16,245 nt of DNA, from contig CAMPIQ010000081.1 in NCBI GenBank assembly GCA_946886475.1, positions 1-16,245 of the forward strand, written 5' to 3'. The position numbers were made by a program, and so were the translations under genes. The first letter of the stretch is position 1, and every line of letters begins with the position of its first letter. The DNA comes from an uncultured Chitinophagales bacterium. Lineage in GTDB: Bacteria > Bacteroidota > Bacteroidia > Chitinophagales > Chitinophagaceae. The notes under the pieces are model-generated. The model was given only the letters and a program-made list of their open reading frames with translations, ran no database searches and was not told the DNA's origin. This document shows, in pieces, positions 1-8,100 of this stretch.

Positions 1-33
1 ATTATATATTGACAAATTAATATGATGATTAAT

Positions 34-63
34 AAAAAAAGCCGGGATATCCCGGCTTTTTTT
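34..63. terminator. Perfect palindromic bidirectional terminator
   Basis: Seven A, an eight-base arm GCCGGGAT, its exact complement ATCCCGGC, then seven T: a perfect 30-bp palindrome. It reads as an intrinsic terminator on both strands. On the plus strand it would end a gene lying left of the window. On the minus strand it lies about 50 bp past the end of the doubtful small reading frame at 116-301. Confidence 0.85.
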
Positions 64-442
64 ATACCTGTTTAGATTGAACAAAAAATTCAGGGGATCT
101 GATAAAAGCACTAACTTAATAGTGCGTACTCCTTTCTAAACCCACACTTCCATTCCTGTCATAAACATTCCTGCCCCCTGAATAGCCAGCAAAGTGATAA
201 GGGCGGTAAATAAGCAATATGTGGCTTTTGATTAAAGTAATACCCGGTTCCAATTGGGAGATCTTTAAGCCAGGATCAGTTTTTCGCCACCTGCCTGCCA
301 TTACCTTTTCGCAGCTTTAAGAAAGCCCTGGAAATTTAGAATTCCGGAAGGGTCAAATAAAAACTTATACATTTTTTAAACTACCAATATTCGGACGATA
401 AATTTTTATAGCACTATTCTTTAACCTTTAAAATCTATTGTT
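64..442. other. Gene-poor intergenic stretch
   Basis: About 380 bp between the terminator palindrome and the SnoaL-like gene. The only reading frame of any length is a doubtful 61-codon minus-strand frame. The last 100 bases are AT-rich and presumably carry the promoter of the gene at 443. TAAATTTT at 399-406 resembles the Bacteroidota -7 element TAnnTTTG, but no TTTG lies 19 bases upstream, so no promoter is called. I see no tRNA fold or repeat here. Confidence 0.5.
116..301 (-). CDS. Doubtful small ORF, 61 residues
   Basis: An ATG-started minus-strand frame of 61 residues that no larger gene covers. In its favour, a purine-rich AAAAGG lies just upstream of the ATG and a bidirectional terminator lies downstream. 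Against it, the product is rich in Arg, Tyr and Gly, shows no recognisable domain, signal peptide or membrane segment, and resembles a chance frame. I recognise no family. It may be a chance frame or the remnant of a decayed gene. Confidence 0.18.
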   Translation of the reverse strand: MAGRWRKTDPGLKISQLEPGITLIKSHILLIYRPYHFAGYSGGRNVYDRNGSVGLERSTHY

Positions 443-1165
443 ATGCCAGATGTATTAGAACAAAGTGCATTAGACGTTGCGCAAAAAAACATGCTTGCTT
501 ATTTTGAAACCCATGATGTAAAGTATGTTGCCGAAGATGCCGTTTTCCGTAATCTAAGTACGGGTGAAGTGTACACCGGCCGTGCTGAAATAGGAGGCAT
601 GCTTCATTTTATTTACCATGTGGCATTTGATGCCAGGGCTGAAATGGTGAACCATATAATTACAGAGAACAAGGCAGTTGTAGAAGGGTTCTTTAAAGGA
701 AGACATATAGGTGAGATTGCCGGATTCAAAGCAACCGATAAGGAAGTGGATGTACCTCTATGTATAACCTACGATCTGAAAAACGGCCTGATACAGGAGG
801 CAAGGATCTTTATGCTTACGGACGTTATGATGAAACAGCTGGGTGTTTCTTCCCAGGCTCAAAAAACAACCTACCTGGTGCGTGATATTTTTCAATTGAA
901 GTTTGGTCATTTCAGGGATGCAAAAAAATTGCTGGAAGAAATTCTTGAAAAAGAGCTATTGCCTGAAAATAACCATGCAAGAATACTGACAGATTTTACC
1001 GGCAATTCCTACCGGCTTATACTGGAGAATGGATTTCCTTCACTTGAAGCGTATGAAAATTCTTTGGGCAACAGCCTTCATGCAGATGAGTGGCAGCAAT
1101 GGTACGAAAAGTTCAAATTGCATGTTGAAAGCAGCCATAGGGAAATTTTAAAGCAGGTGATGTAA
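443..1165 (+). CDS. SnoaL-like (NTF2-fold) protein with C-terminal dimeric alpha/beta-barrel-like domain
   Basis: A 240-residue protein with no signal peptide, so probably cytoplasmic. Residues about 10-133 read as a SnoaL-like/ester-cyclase NTF2-fold domain. The evidence is an N-terminal helix, a GRAEIGGML segment, and the characteristic G-x-H-x-G-E-I-x-G block (87-94) followed by a strand with a DG-like turn and a closing RIFMLTDVMMKQLG segment. Residues about 142-238 look like a separate ferredoxin-like alpha/beta unit of the NIPSNAP/ABM type: YLVRDIFQLKFGHFRDAKKLLEEIL, then a central strand, then a helix ending in HREIL. SnoaL-like proteins are small cyclases, isomerases or ligand-binding proteins. 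The substrate cannot be read from sequence, and the two-domain call rests on pattern only. The gene is alone on its strand and convergent with the deacylase gene. ATG 443 is the natural start, with no obvious Shine-Dalgarno sequence. Confidence 0.8.
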   Translation: MPDVLEQSALDVAQKNMLAYFETHDVKYVAEDAVFRNLSTGEVYTGRAEIGGMLHFIYHVAFDARAEMVNHIITENKAVVEGFFKGRHIGEIAGFKATDKEVDVPLCITYDLKNGLIQEARIFMLTDVMMKQLGVSSQAQKTTYLVRDIFQLKFGHFRDAKKLLEEILEKELLPENNHARILTDFTGNSYRLILENGFPSLEAYENSLGNSLHADEWQQWYEKFKLHVESSHREILKQVM

Positions 1166-1171
1166 GGGGGA

Positions 1172-1237
1172 AGCTATGAGCTACGAGCTTTGAGTCTCGT
1201 AGCTCATAGCTCATAGCTCGTATCTCATAACTCATAA
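1172..1237. repeat. Inverted array of 7-bp CTCRTAN units with a 16-bp hairpin
   Basis: Three heptamers in one orientation (CTATGAG, CTACGAG, CTTTGAG; 1174-1194) are followed after one base by six in the opposite orientation (CTCGTAG, CTCATAG twice, CTCGTAT, CTCATAA twice; 1196-1237). Bases 1172-1187 and 1196-1211 are exact 16-bp inverse complements around an 8-base loop, so a transcript from either strand would form a strong hairpin. The array fills the space between two convergent genes and probably helps end or insulate both transcripts. Its last unit covers the final leucine codon and stop codon of the deacylase gene. Confidence 0.8.
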
Positions 1238-2800
1238 CTTTTTCAACACCTGCCCGCTCCTGGTTCCCAGATGTTTATCATTTTCAGCAACTACCTGTCC
1301 GTTTACTATTACATACCTGAAACCTTTTGAATAGGCATGCGGCTTTTCAAATGTGGCCATATCCTGCACTTCATTTTCATTAAAGATCACCAGGTCTGCT
1401 GCAAATCCTTCTTTTATCAATCCCCTGTCATCCAGTCCGAATTTCTGGGCAGGAAGAGAGGTCATTCTTCTGATGGCTTCTTCCAAAGAAATTACTTTCT
1501 CTTCTCTTACATATTTAGAAAGCACCCTGGCATTGGTTCCGTAGCCTCTTGGATGCGGTGCGCCCTGTCCAAAAATGCGGATAGAAGCATCAGAGGCAAA
1601 CATGTTGAAAGGATATTGCATAATTGTCTTTACATCTTCATCGCTCATACCATGAAACACCATACCGGCACCTCCTTTTACAATCATATCCATGATGGTT
1701 TCCGTTTCTGCTTTGGCCTTATGTTTTCTTCCCATCAGCCTGTTGATCTCTTCAATGCTCTTTCCATTGTAAGTAGTGTCCGCCCGGTAGTAAGCCACCA
1801 TGGCATAGCTGAAATGTTTTAGTTTTCTCTTCTTTAATTTTTTAACCAGGTAGTTGCTAACATATTTTCTTACCCCGGGTCTTTGCAATCTTGCTTTGAT
1901 GGAATCCTGTCCATCGGAAAGAATTTCATCAGGCAATAAAATACTCAGGCTCGTACTGCTTGCTGTATAAGGATACTGGTCGATGGTTACATCAATTCCT
2001 TCGCGCCTTGCATTGATCACCATATTCAGGGCTTCCTGGCTCCTGCCCCAGTTTTGTTGTCCGCTTAATTTGAAGTGTGAAATTTCAACAGGTATGGAAG
2101 CTTCTTTTCCAATCAGCAATGTTTCCCTGATGGATGCAACAATGGCATCACCTTCATCTCTCATATGTGAAGCATAAACACCCCTGTATGCAGAAGCTAC
2201 TTTTGCCAGCCGCACTATTTCTTCCGTTTTTGAATAGGCTCCGGGTATGTACTGCAAACCCGTGCTCAATCCTACCGCGCCGTCTTTCATGGCCTGTTCA
2301 ACCAGGGCTTCCATTTTTTTCATTTCATCTTCTGTGGGAAGTCTGTTGGCTGTTCCCATCACCGACCTGCGTACCGTATTGTGACCTAAAAGCGTAGCTA
2401 CGTTTATAGAAAGTTTTAAAGAGTCAAGTCTATGGAAATATTTTTTCATGTCTGAAACTGAAGAACCGCAGTTTCCGGTTACTACTGTTGTTACTCCATC
2501 CAGAATAAAATTGTCGGCAGTTGGGTTTTCTGCTTCCTCCCCTTCAATATGCGTATGAACATCTATGAAACCCGGCGCAACAACCATTCCGCTAGCATCA
2601 ATGGTCTTTGTTGCTTTAACATCATAAAGCTTGCCTACCATGAAAATCTTTCCATCCCTGATGGCAATATTTCCATAGTACCAGGGGTTGCCCGTGCCAT
2701 CAAAGATCCTGGCATTTTTAATGAATATATCAGCAGTGTTTTGTGAAATGGAATTCAACGACAAACCAATGGCTGCCATCAGGAAGAGGAATAGTTTCAT
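1232..2800 (-). CDS. Secreted N-acyl-D-amino-acid deacylase (amidohydrolase superfamily)
   Basis: A 522-residue metal-dependent amidohydrolase of the D-aminoacylase group, which hydrolyses N-acyl-D-amino acids to the free D-amino acid and a carboxylate. Residues 1-19 form a Sec signal peptide ending SIS-Q, so it should act in the periplasm. The N-terminal beta domain (about 24-70) leads into the barrel motif FIDVHTHIE with His82 and His84. GNCG supplies Cys111, SHMRDEGD supplies His212 and EISHFK supplies His242; in characterised D-aminoacylases a Cys and two His about 30 residues apart bind the metal, and the 212-242 spacing fits. FASDASI gives Asp404, the expected catalytic Asp, followed by HPRGYGT. 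The C-terminal AADLVIF segment completes the second beta domain. The length is usual for the family. All key residues are present, so it should be active. It could instead prefer acyl-dipeptides or another amide. It is divergent from a serine hydrolase gene 64 bp away. Confidence 0.88.
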   Translation of the reverse strand: MKLFLFLMAAIGLSLNSISQNTADIFIKNARIFDGTGNPWYYGNIAIRDGKIFMVGKLYDVKATKTIDASGMVVAPGFIDVHTHIEGEEAENPTADNFILDGVTTVVTGNCGSSVSDMKKYFHRLDSLKLSINVATLLGHNTVRRSVMGTANRLPTEDEMKKMEALVEQAMKDGAVGLSTGLQYIPGAYSKTEEIVRLAKVASAYRGVYASHMRDEGDAIVASIRETLLIGKEASIPVEISHFKLSGQQNWGRSQEALNMVINARREGIDVTIDQYPYTASSTSLSILLPDEILSDGQDSIKARLQRPGVRKYVSNYLVKKLKKRKLKHFSYAMVAYYRADTTYNGKSIEEINRLMGRKHKAKAETETIMDMIVKGGAGMVFHGMSDEDVKTIMQYPFNMFASDASIRIFGQGAPHPRGYGTNARVLSKYVREEKVISLEEAIRRMTSLPAQKFGLDDRGLIKEGFAADLVIFNENEVQDMATFEKPHAYSKGFRYVIVNGQVVAENDKHLGTRSGQVLKKL

Positions 2801-2830
2801 GTTTTAAAGATATTGAATCGTTTAAATCAT

Positions 2831-2861
2831 TTTGACAGGAATGGCTGATTATCTAAATTGA
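2831..2861 (+). promoter_or_regulatory. Promoter-like TTTG-N19-TAAATTGA upstream of the serine hydrolase
   Basis: TTTG at 2831-2834 is followed after exactly 19 bases by TAAATTGA at 2854-2861, close to the Bacteroidota consensus TTTG-N19-TAnnTTTG (one T short). The -7 box ends three bases before the ATG at 2865, which would put transcription start at or very near the start codon. The match is imperfect and could be chance in AT-rich DNA. Confidence 0.35.
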
Positions 2862-2864
2862 ATC

Positions 2865-4400
2865 ATGAACCGTTTTGCTCCCTTTATATTCTTGTTGTTT
2901 CTGCCCTTCCTATCAAAGGCACAACAGGGTTACCAGCCCCGCTATTTCAAAGACAGTTTATCGAGAATTGAAAAGATCAGGTCTGTAAAGCCTGTGGTCG
3001 ATAAATTATTTAAGGAACATGCAGAAAAGAATCACCTGCCTGGTTTTGTGTATGGGATCATTGTAGATGGAAAGCTTTTATATACAGGGCAACTTGGGTA
3101 TACAGATATTGAAAAGAAAACTGCGGCTACTACCAGTTCCGCTTTCAGGATCGCTTCCATGAGTAAGAGCTTTACGGCCATGGCCATTGTACAACTTAGG
3201 GATGCGGGAAGGTTGGATCTTGATGATGCTGCATCCACCTATATTCCCCAGATGAAGGGGATAAAATATCTTACTACTGATGCGCCAGAGATCACCATAC
3301 GGCATTTATTAAATCATTTGGGCGGGTTTCCTGAGGACAATCCCTGGGGCGACCGGCAACTGGCTGATAAGGATGAGGAATTGATGGATCTGTTGGATGG
3401 GATTTCATTTTCCAATGTTCCCGGCATAAGCTATGAATACAGCAACACTGGCTTTGCCCTTCTTGGCAGGATCATTACCAATGTAAGTGGTAAACCATAC
3501 CAGCAATATATCAATGAAAATATCCTGATCCCCCTGGGTATGAAGAATACCTACTGGGAGTATAAACGGGTTCCTTCCAGTGAACTTGCGCATGGTTACC
3601 GCTGGCAGCATGGTAAGTGGGAGGAAGAGGCTTTGTTAGCTGATGGTGCTTATGGTGCCATGGGTGGACTGATCACTACCCTTGAAGATTTCAGCAGGTA
3701 TATGAAGCTTCACATGGAAGCCTGGCCTGCAAGAAGCGGTGAGGAAAATCCTGTCCTTAAAAGAAGTTCATTAAGAGAAATGCACACAACAGGTACCGTC
3801 AGTTCCTTTAATCCGCGTTACCGCTATCCCGGTGGAAGACTTTGCGCTACAACCAGCTTATACACCTATGGTTTGGGGTGGTCGATGGATTGTGAAGGCA
3901 AAACATGGTTTGGACACAGCGGAGGCCTGCCTGGATTTGGAAGTAACTGGCGACTCTACCCGGAATATGGAATAGGTATTGTTTGTTTTGCCAACAGAAC
4001 CTATGCTCCAACATCTGCCTTCAATGCCGCTGTGATGGATACCCTCATCAGGCTAACAGGATTACAGCCCCGGGTTATACCCGTTTCTCCGGTGTTGCAG
4101 GCAAAAATGGATCAGCTGGTAAAACTTCTTCCTTCGTTTGATAAAGCAGAAAAATCAGGATTGTTTGCAGAGAATTTTTTTCCGGATAATCCGTTGAATG
4201 ATCTGAAAAAATTATCAGCATCTCTTTTTGCCAAAGCAGGAAAGATCAGATCTGTGGGTGTAATGAAACCGGAAAACCAGTTAAGGGGAACATTTATTTT
4301 ACATGGTGAAAAAGGGGATATACATATATTTTTCACCCTGTCGCCTGAGCCTGATCCGTTGATACAGGAGCTTGATATGTGGATGGGAAATGATGATTAA
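2865..4400 (+). CDS. Secreted serine hydrolase, class C beta-lactamase / S12 peptidase fold
   Basis: A 511-residue enzyme of the serine beta-lactamase-like family (PF00144), whose members include D-aminopeptidases, DD-carboxypeptidases, esterases and class C lactamases. Residues 1-19 are a signal peptide (FLSKA-Q), so it is exported. The three active-site motifs are present: SMSK with nucleophile Ser98 and Lys101, the YSN motif at 192-194, and HSG at 351-353 in place of KTG. The GRIITNVSGKPY and PLGMKNT segments are typical of the family. Residues about 390-511 form an extra C-terminal region ending in an FTLSPEPDPLIQELDMW segment, as in many Bacteroidota serine hydrolases. The HSG form and this tail suggest a peptidase or esterase rather than a resistance enzyme. 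Divergence from the D-acylase gene suggests a shared D-amino-acid substrate, which is inference. The start is fixed because the signal peptide begins at this ATG. Confidence 0.85.
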   Translation: MNRFAPFIFLLFLPFLSKAQQGYQPRYFKDSLSRIEKIRSVKPVVDKLFKEHAEKNHLPGFVYGIIVDGKLLYTGQLGYTDIEKKTAATTSSAFRIASMSKSFTAMAIVQLRDAGRLDLDDAASTYIPQMKGIKYLTTDAPEITIRHLLNHLGGFPEDNPWGDRQLADKDEELMDLLDGISFSNVPGISYEYSNTGFALLGRIITNVSGKPYQQYINENILIPLGMKNTYWEYKRVPSSELAHGYRWQHGKWEEEALLADGAYGAMGGLITTLEDFSRYMKLHMEAWPARSGEENPVLKRSSLREMHTTGTVSSFNPRYRYPGGRLCATTSLYTYGLGWSMDCEGKTWFGHSGGLPGFGSNWRLYPEYGIGIVCFANRTYAPTSAFNAAVMDTLIRLTGLQPRVIPVSPVLQAKMDQLVKLLPSFDKAEKSGLFAENFFPDNPLNDLKKLSASLFAKAGKIRSVGVMKPENQLRGTFILHGEKGDIHIFFTLSPEPDPLIQELDMWMGNDD

Positions 4401-4428
4401 TGGTGTGGTGGAGTTAAGTTGATTATGC

Positions 4429-4459
4429 AAGGTTGATAAGAATCTATACAACCTTATCC
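4429..4459. terminator. Overlapping inverted repeats at a convergent gene junction
   Basis: AAGGTTG (4429-4435) pairs exactly with CAACCTT (4449-4455). Shifted by a few bases, GATAAG (4435-4440) pairs with CTTATC (4454-4459). The two stems share bases and exclude each other. The element spans the stop codon of the response regulator (4444-4446) in the short gap after the serine hydrolase. It lacks a T-tract, so intrinsic termination is uncertain. Confidence 0.35.
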
Positions 4460-5076
4460 TGCAATGCTTTAACCACTGCTTCTCTTCCACAATTCACATG
4501 TAGCTTGGTATAGATATTCCTGATATGTCCTCTTACAGTATCCAGTGAAATATAGCAGGTGCTGGCTATCATTTTATAACTAAATCCTTTTACCAGAAGT
4601 TTGAGGATCTCCGTTTCGCGCGGGGAAAGGTCGTAACTGTTTTTCACCAGCGGTTTGGATTGAAATGAATTCAAAACTTTTTTTGCAATGGAAGGTGATA
4701 AAGGAGCACCACCATGAAGAACATTGTCTATGGCTTCAAGAAGATTTACGAACGAGGTGTTTTTAAGAATGTATCCATTGGCTCCGGCACATAAACAATC
4801 AAATAATTTTTCATCATCTTCAAAAACCGTATGCATGATGATGTGCGTCTGTGGTCGTTTTTCTTTGATGATCCGCAATCCTTCAATTCCATTTACACAG
4901 GGCATGTCTATGTCCATGATCACCACATCAGGTTCCAGTTCATTTGTAACATATGCCGCGTCTTCACAATTTTCATAGTCCCCGCTTACCTCGTAGCCTT
5001 CCACGCCTTCTAAAAGGATGCGAAGCGATTTGCGGAGCTGTTCATTATCCTCAAATAAAATAATGCGGACAGCCAT
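4444..5076 (-). CDS. NarL/LuxR-family response regulator
   Basis: A 210-residue cytoplasmic response regulator. The receiver domain (about 1-120) has the acidic pair Glu9/Asp10, the phospho-acceptor Asp55 in VVIMDIDMP, Thr83 and Lys105, so all conserved switch residues are present. A linker follows, then a LuxR/GerE helix-turn-helix (about 148-208) with LSPRETEILKLLVKGFSYKMIA and the recognition helix around DTVRGHIRNIYTKLHV. It should bind DNA as a dimer when phosphorylated. It sits 43 bp downstream of the propeller histidine kinase on the same strand, and the kinase has the HisKA_3 type that pairs with NarL regulators, so it is almost certainly its partner and probably cotranscribed. Targets are not visible; the divergent S9 peptidase gene upstream of the kinase is a reasonable guess. 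The unit converges on the serine hydrolase gene. Confidence 0.93.
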   Translation of the reverse strand: MAVRIILFEDNEQLRKSLRILLEGVEGYEVSGDYENCEDAAYVTNELEPDVVIMDIDMPCVNGIEGLRIIKEKRPQTHIIMHTVFEDDEKLFDCLCAGANGYILKNTSFVNLLEAIDNVLHGGAPLSPSIAKKVLNSFQSKPLVKNSYDLSPRETEILKLLVKGFSYKMIASTCYISLDTVRGHIRNIYTKLHVNCGREAVVKALQDKVV

Positions 5077-5119
5077 ATTTTAAAATTAACAAATACACCG
5101 GCCTGTAACAATGACATAT

Positions 5120-8100
5120 TTATGCTATGTCTGCCTCCAGCTGAATGGTAGTTCCCTTGCCCTGGGTAGACAATACCCAAAGCCTCCATCCATTGGTGCG
5201 CGCCCTTTCCTTCATGTTCCGCAATCCATTTTGTTTACCTGTATCCGAGCTGTCAAATCCAATTCCATTATCTGAGATCATCATGAATAAAATATTCTTC
5301 TCCACATAAACCCTTACCTGAACAATGGTGGCATTGGAATGTTTGGCAAGATTATTCACAGCTTCTTTAAAAACCAGGTATAGGTCTCTTCTTTTTTGCA
5401 TGGATAATTTTTCGTCGCCAATGCCATTTCCGATCTCTACTTTTAACTCTATATTTTTTGCTTCCAGCATTTCTGATGCATAATTCAACATGCGCGGGAG
5501 CGTTTCACCAACCGTATCAATTTTAGGGTTGATGCTCCATACAATTTCTCTCATGGATTGCGAAACATGCTGACTGTCCTGGTAAATGCGTTCCAGTATC
5601 CTGTTTAACGAAGGTTCATATTGCAATTGTTTTTGAACCAGCAAAGTACCCAGGCTGATATTAGTAAGGGTTGATCCCACTTCATCATGAAGATTTCTTG
5701 AGATCTCTGTTCTTACTTTTTCCGTGCGCATCAATTCCCGGAGCCTGAACCTGTACAGGGCATAAAATATTACGCTTAGTGTCATGATGATCATTGCGTA
5801 GAACAAAACCGTTTTACTGAATGGTTTTTTAATATAAAACTGCAAGGAGGCTATTTCATCACTCCACGCACCCATGTTATTACCTGCGCGTACCATGAAA
5901 GTGTAGTTACCCGGAGCAAGGTTACTGAAATTGATCTGACGTTGATTCCCTGCCATTACCCAGGCCGTGTCTACCCCGATCAACCTGTAAGCATAATTGG
6001 TTTGTGCACCATTGGTCAGGTCAATGGCTGCATAATGAATGGTAATATCATTTTGTGAAGGTTTGAAGCCAGCCGGTTTTGCATCAAATAAAAAACTCTT
6101 TCCATTGACCAGCATGCCAGTGATCATTGTTTTTTGTGGTTGACGGGGAGGATCCATCCTGTTGGGATTGAAATAGAAATAAGCGCCGTTACCTCCATTG
6201 TAAAGTAAGTGTTGATCCTTGTCGTAATAAAAATGTGCAGTGGTGAAATCAACAGGAAGCCCTCCGGCTGAATTAAAATTGGTGAACATTTCAGTAGAAG
6301 GATCAAAACAGGTAAGCGCACCCAGGGTTCCCAGCCATATTCTTTTTAAACTATCCTGGTAAACCGAACTAACATTACTATTGGCAATGCCCCTGTCATG
6401 TCCGTATATCTTCATGGTATTTGACCGGATGTTATATTTCAAAAGGCCACTTGAAAAGGTGCCTATCCACAAAACCGAATCGTTTTCATACAATAGTCCA
6501 ACAAGGGGGTTGATCTTTTTATGATCCTTATAGGGCAATGCAACCACTTTGAATGCATCGCTCTTCCTGTTCCAGAACACGAGAGAGGGACTTGCATCGC
6601 TGGTAAACCACAGGTTCCCATTTTTATCCTCTGCAATATGCGTAGGATAACGGAACGGATAGGCCTTCGGGTGATTGGGGTAATGTTTGAAAATTTTTCT
6701 TTGAGCATCAAAATAACAAACACCATTTCCTAATCCCAATCCCATCCAGGTAAGTCCATAGCTATCGGTAAACTGTGTGGTAACGGCCACAGAATCCAGA
6801 ACCTCAGGTTTTCCAGGATAACTTTTGAGCCTCCCGTATTTTTTTTCCGGCAGATAATACCAGAACAGCCCTACCTGTGTTGCTACCCAAACTGAATCTC
6901 TGTGTACCTGTTTTACATGCCAGATGAAACCGGGCCATGGGTTATTTGCATTTTCAATTATCGAATGATGATGGGTTTTTCCCGTTAGAAGGTTTTTTTG
7001 AAAAAAGCCGTCACCATAAGTAGCGATCCATAAATTGTTTTCGTACCTGCTGAAGGAATTGATCTGAGATTTTATGGCACCCTCCTTCGTTAACAGGATC
7101 TGGCTTTGAAAATTTTGTTTATAAGGACAGGCTCTCTTTATACCCTGTTCGGCAGTTGCCATCCACCAGTTATCCTGCCTGTCGCGAATTGCTGAAATGA
7201 ATTCTGTTCCTTCAAACACCAGATTTGAAATGGACGAAAGGGAAGGCTCGCGGTTGCGCCAGTAGATATTGACCTGTGCCATTCCATAATTATGGAAAAG
7301 AAACAGCAGCCGGGAAGAATCCATTGTACTTACTTCCTGCGACCATAAAATAAAAGGATAACTATTGTAGGGAAAGAAAAGACTACCTGTTTGTTTTCCA
7401 TTTTCATTGATCAGAACCAGGCTGTCTTTTCCCGGCAAAATACACAACAGGTAACGGTTAAATACCCTGAAGGTATTAACAGCAGGATAATACCTGTGAT
7501 GCTTCTTTGACCACAGCCACATTTCCGTTAATAAAGACAGCTTACTTTTATAAACCGATCGTTGTAAGGGAAGTGCATGAGATAACTGCATTGAATAAAC
7601 ATACCAGCCGTCAAACCTGTATACAAGCATGTCTCCATTGATCCAGGGGATCATTTTTTCAACGAACCGAAGTCTTTGCTTTGAAGCATCTGATTCTTTG
7701 AAAGAAGAAAAGAACGTTCTTTTTAATTTCAGGTTCTTATCAAAAACAAAAATACAATTCTTTGATGCAGCCCAAAGGTTGCCATGGCTATCTGTTTCAA
7801 GCAAAGAAATAATATTATTGTATTCATCAAGAGCGCTCTGGCTATCATAATAAAAATTAGTAAATGATTTTAAGCCGATATTGTAAAAGGAAAGGCCACT
7901 CCTTGTTCCAATGGCAATTACATTGTTGGGAAGTTTATAAAGACAGTAAACAGAATTGTGAGGAATGGAATTTGAATTCTCCTGTTGAAAGAAATGTGTA
8001 ATGGCCGTACCGTCAAACCTGTTGAGTCCATCAGTAGTGGCGATCCACAACAATCCCTGATCGTCCTGCAATATATCCGTGATATTATTACTGCTTAAAC

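Noticed and set aside
219..320. 33-codon plus-strand frame in the left intergenic stretch
   Set aside because: It is short, featureless and overlaps the equally doubtful minus-strand frame.
1172..1237. CRISPR-like array
   Set aside because: The units are 7 bp, contiguous and without spacers, and they switch orientation; no cas gene is nearby.
1337..1822. 161-codon plus-strand frame inside the deacylase gene
   Set aside because: It is antisense to a protein with full catalytic motifs and has no recognisable features of its own.
2865..4400. Beta-lactamase resistance gene
   Set aside because: The fold and SxxK are shared, but the HSG third motif and long C-terminal region fit the broad S12/esterase group; no evidence supports antibiotic resistance.
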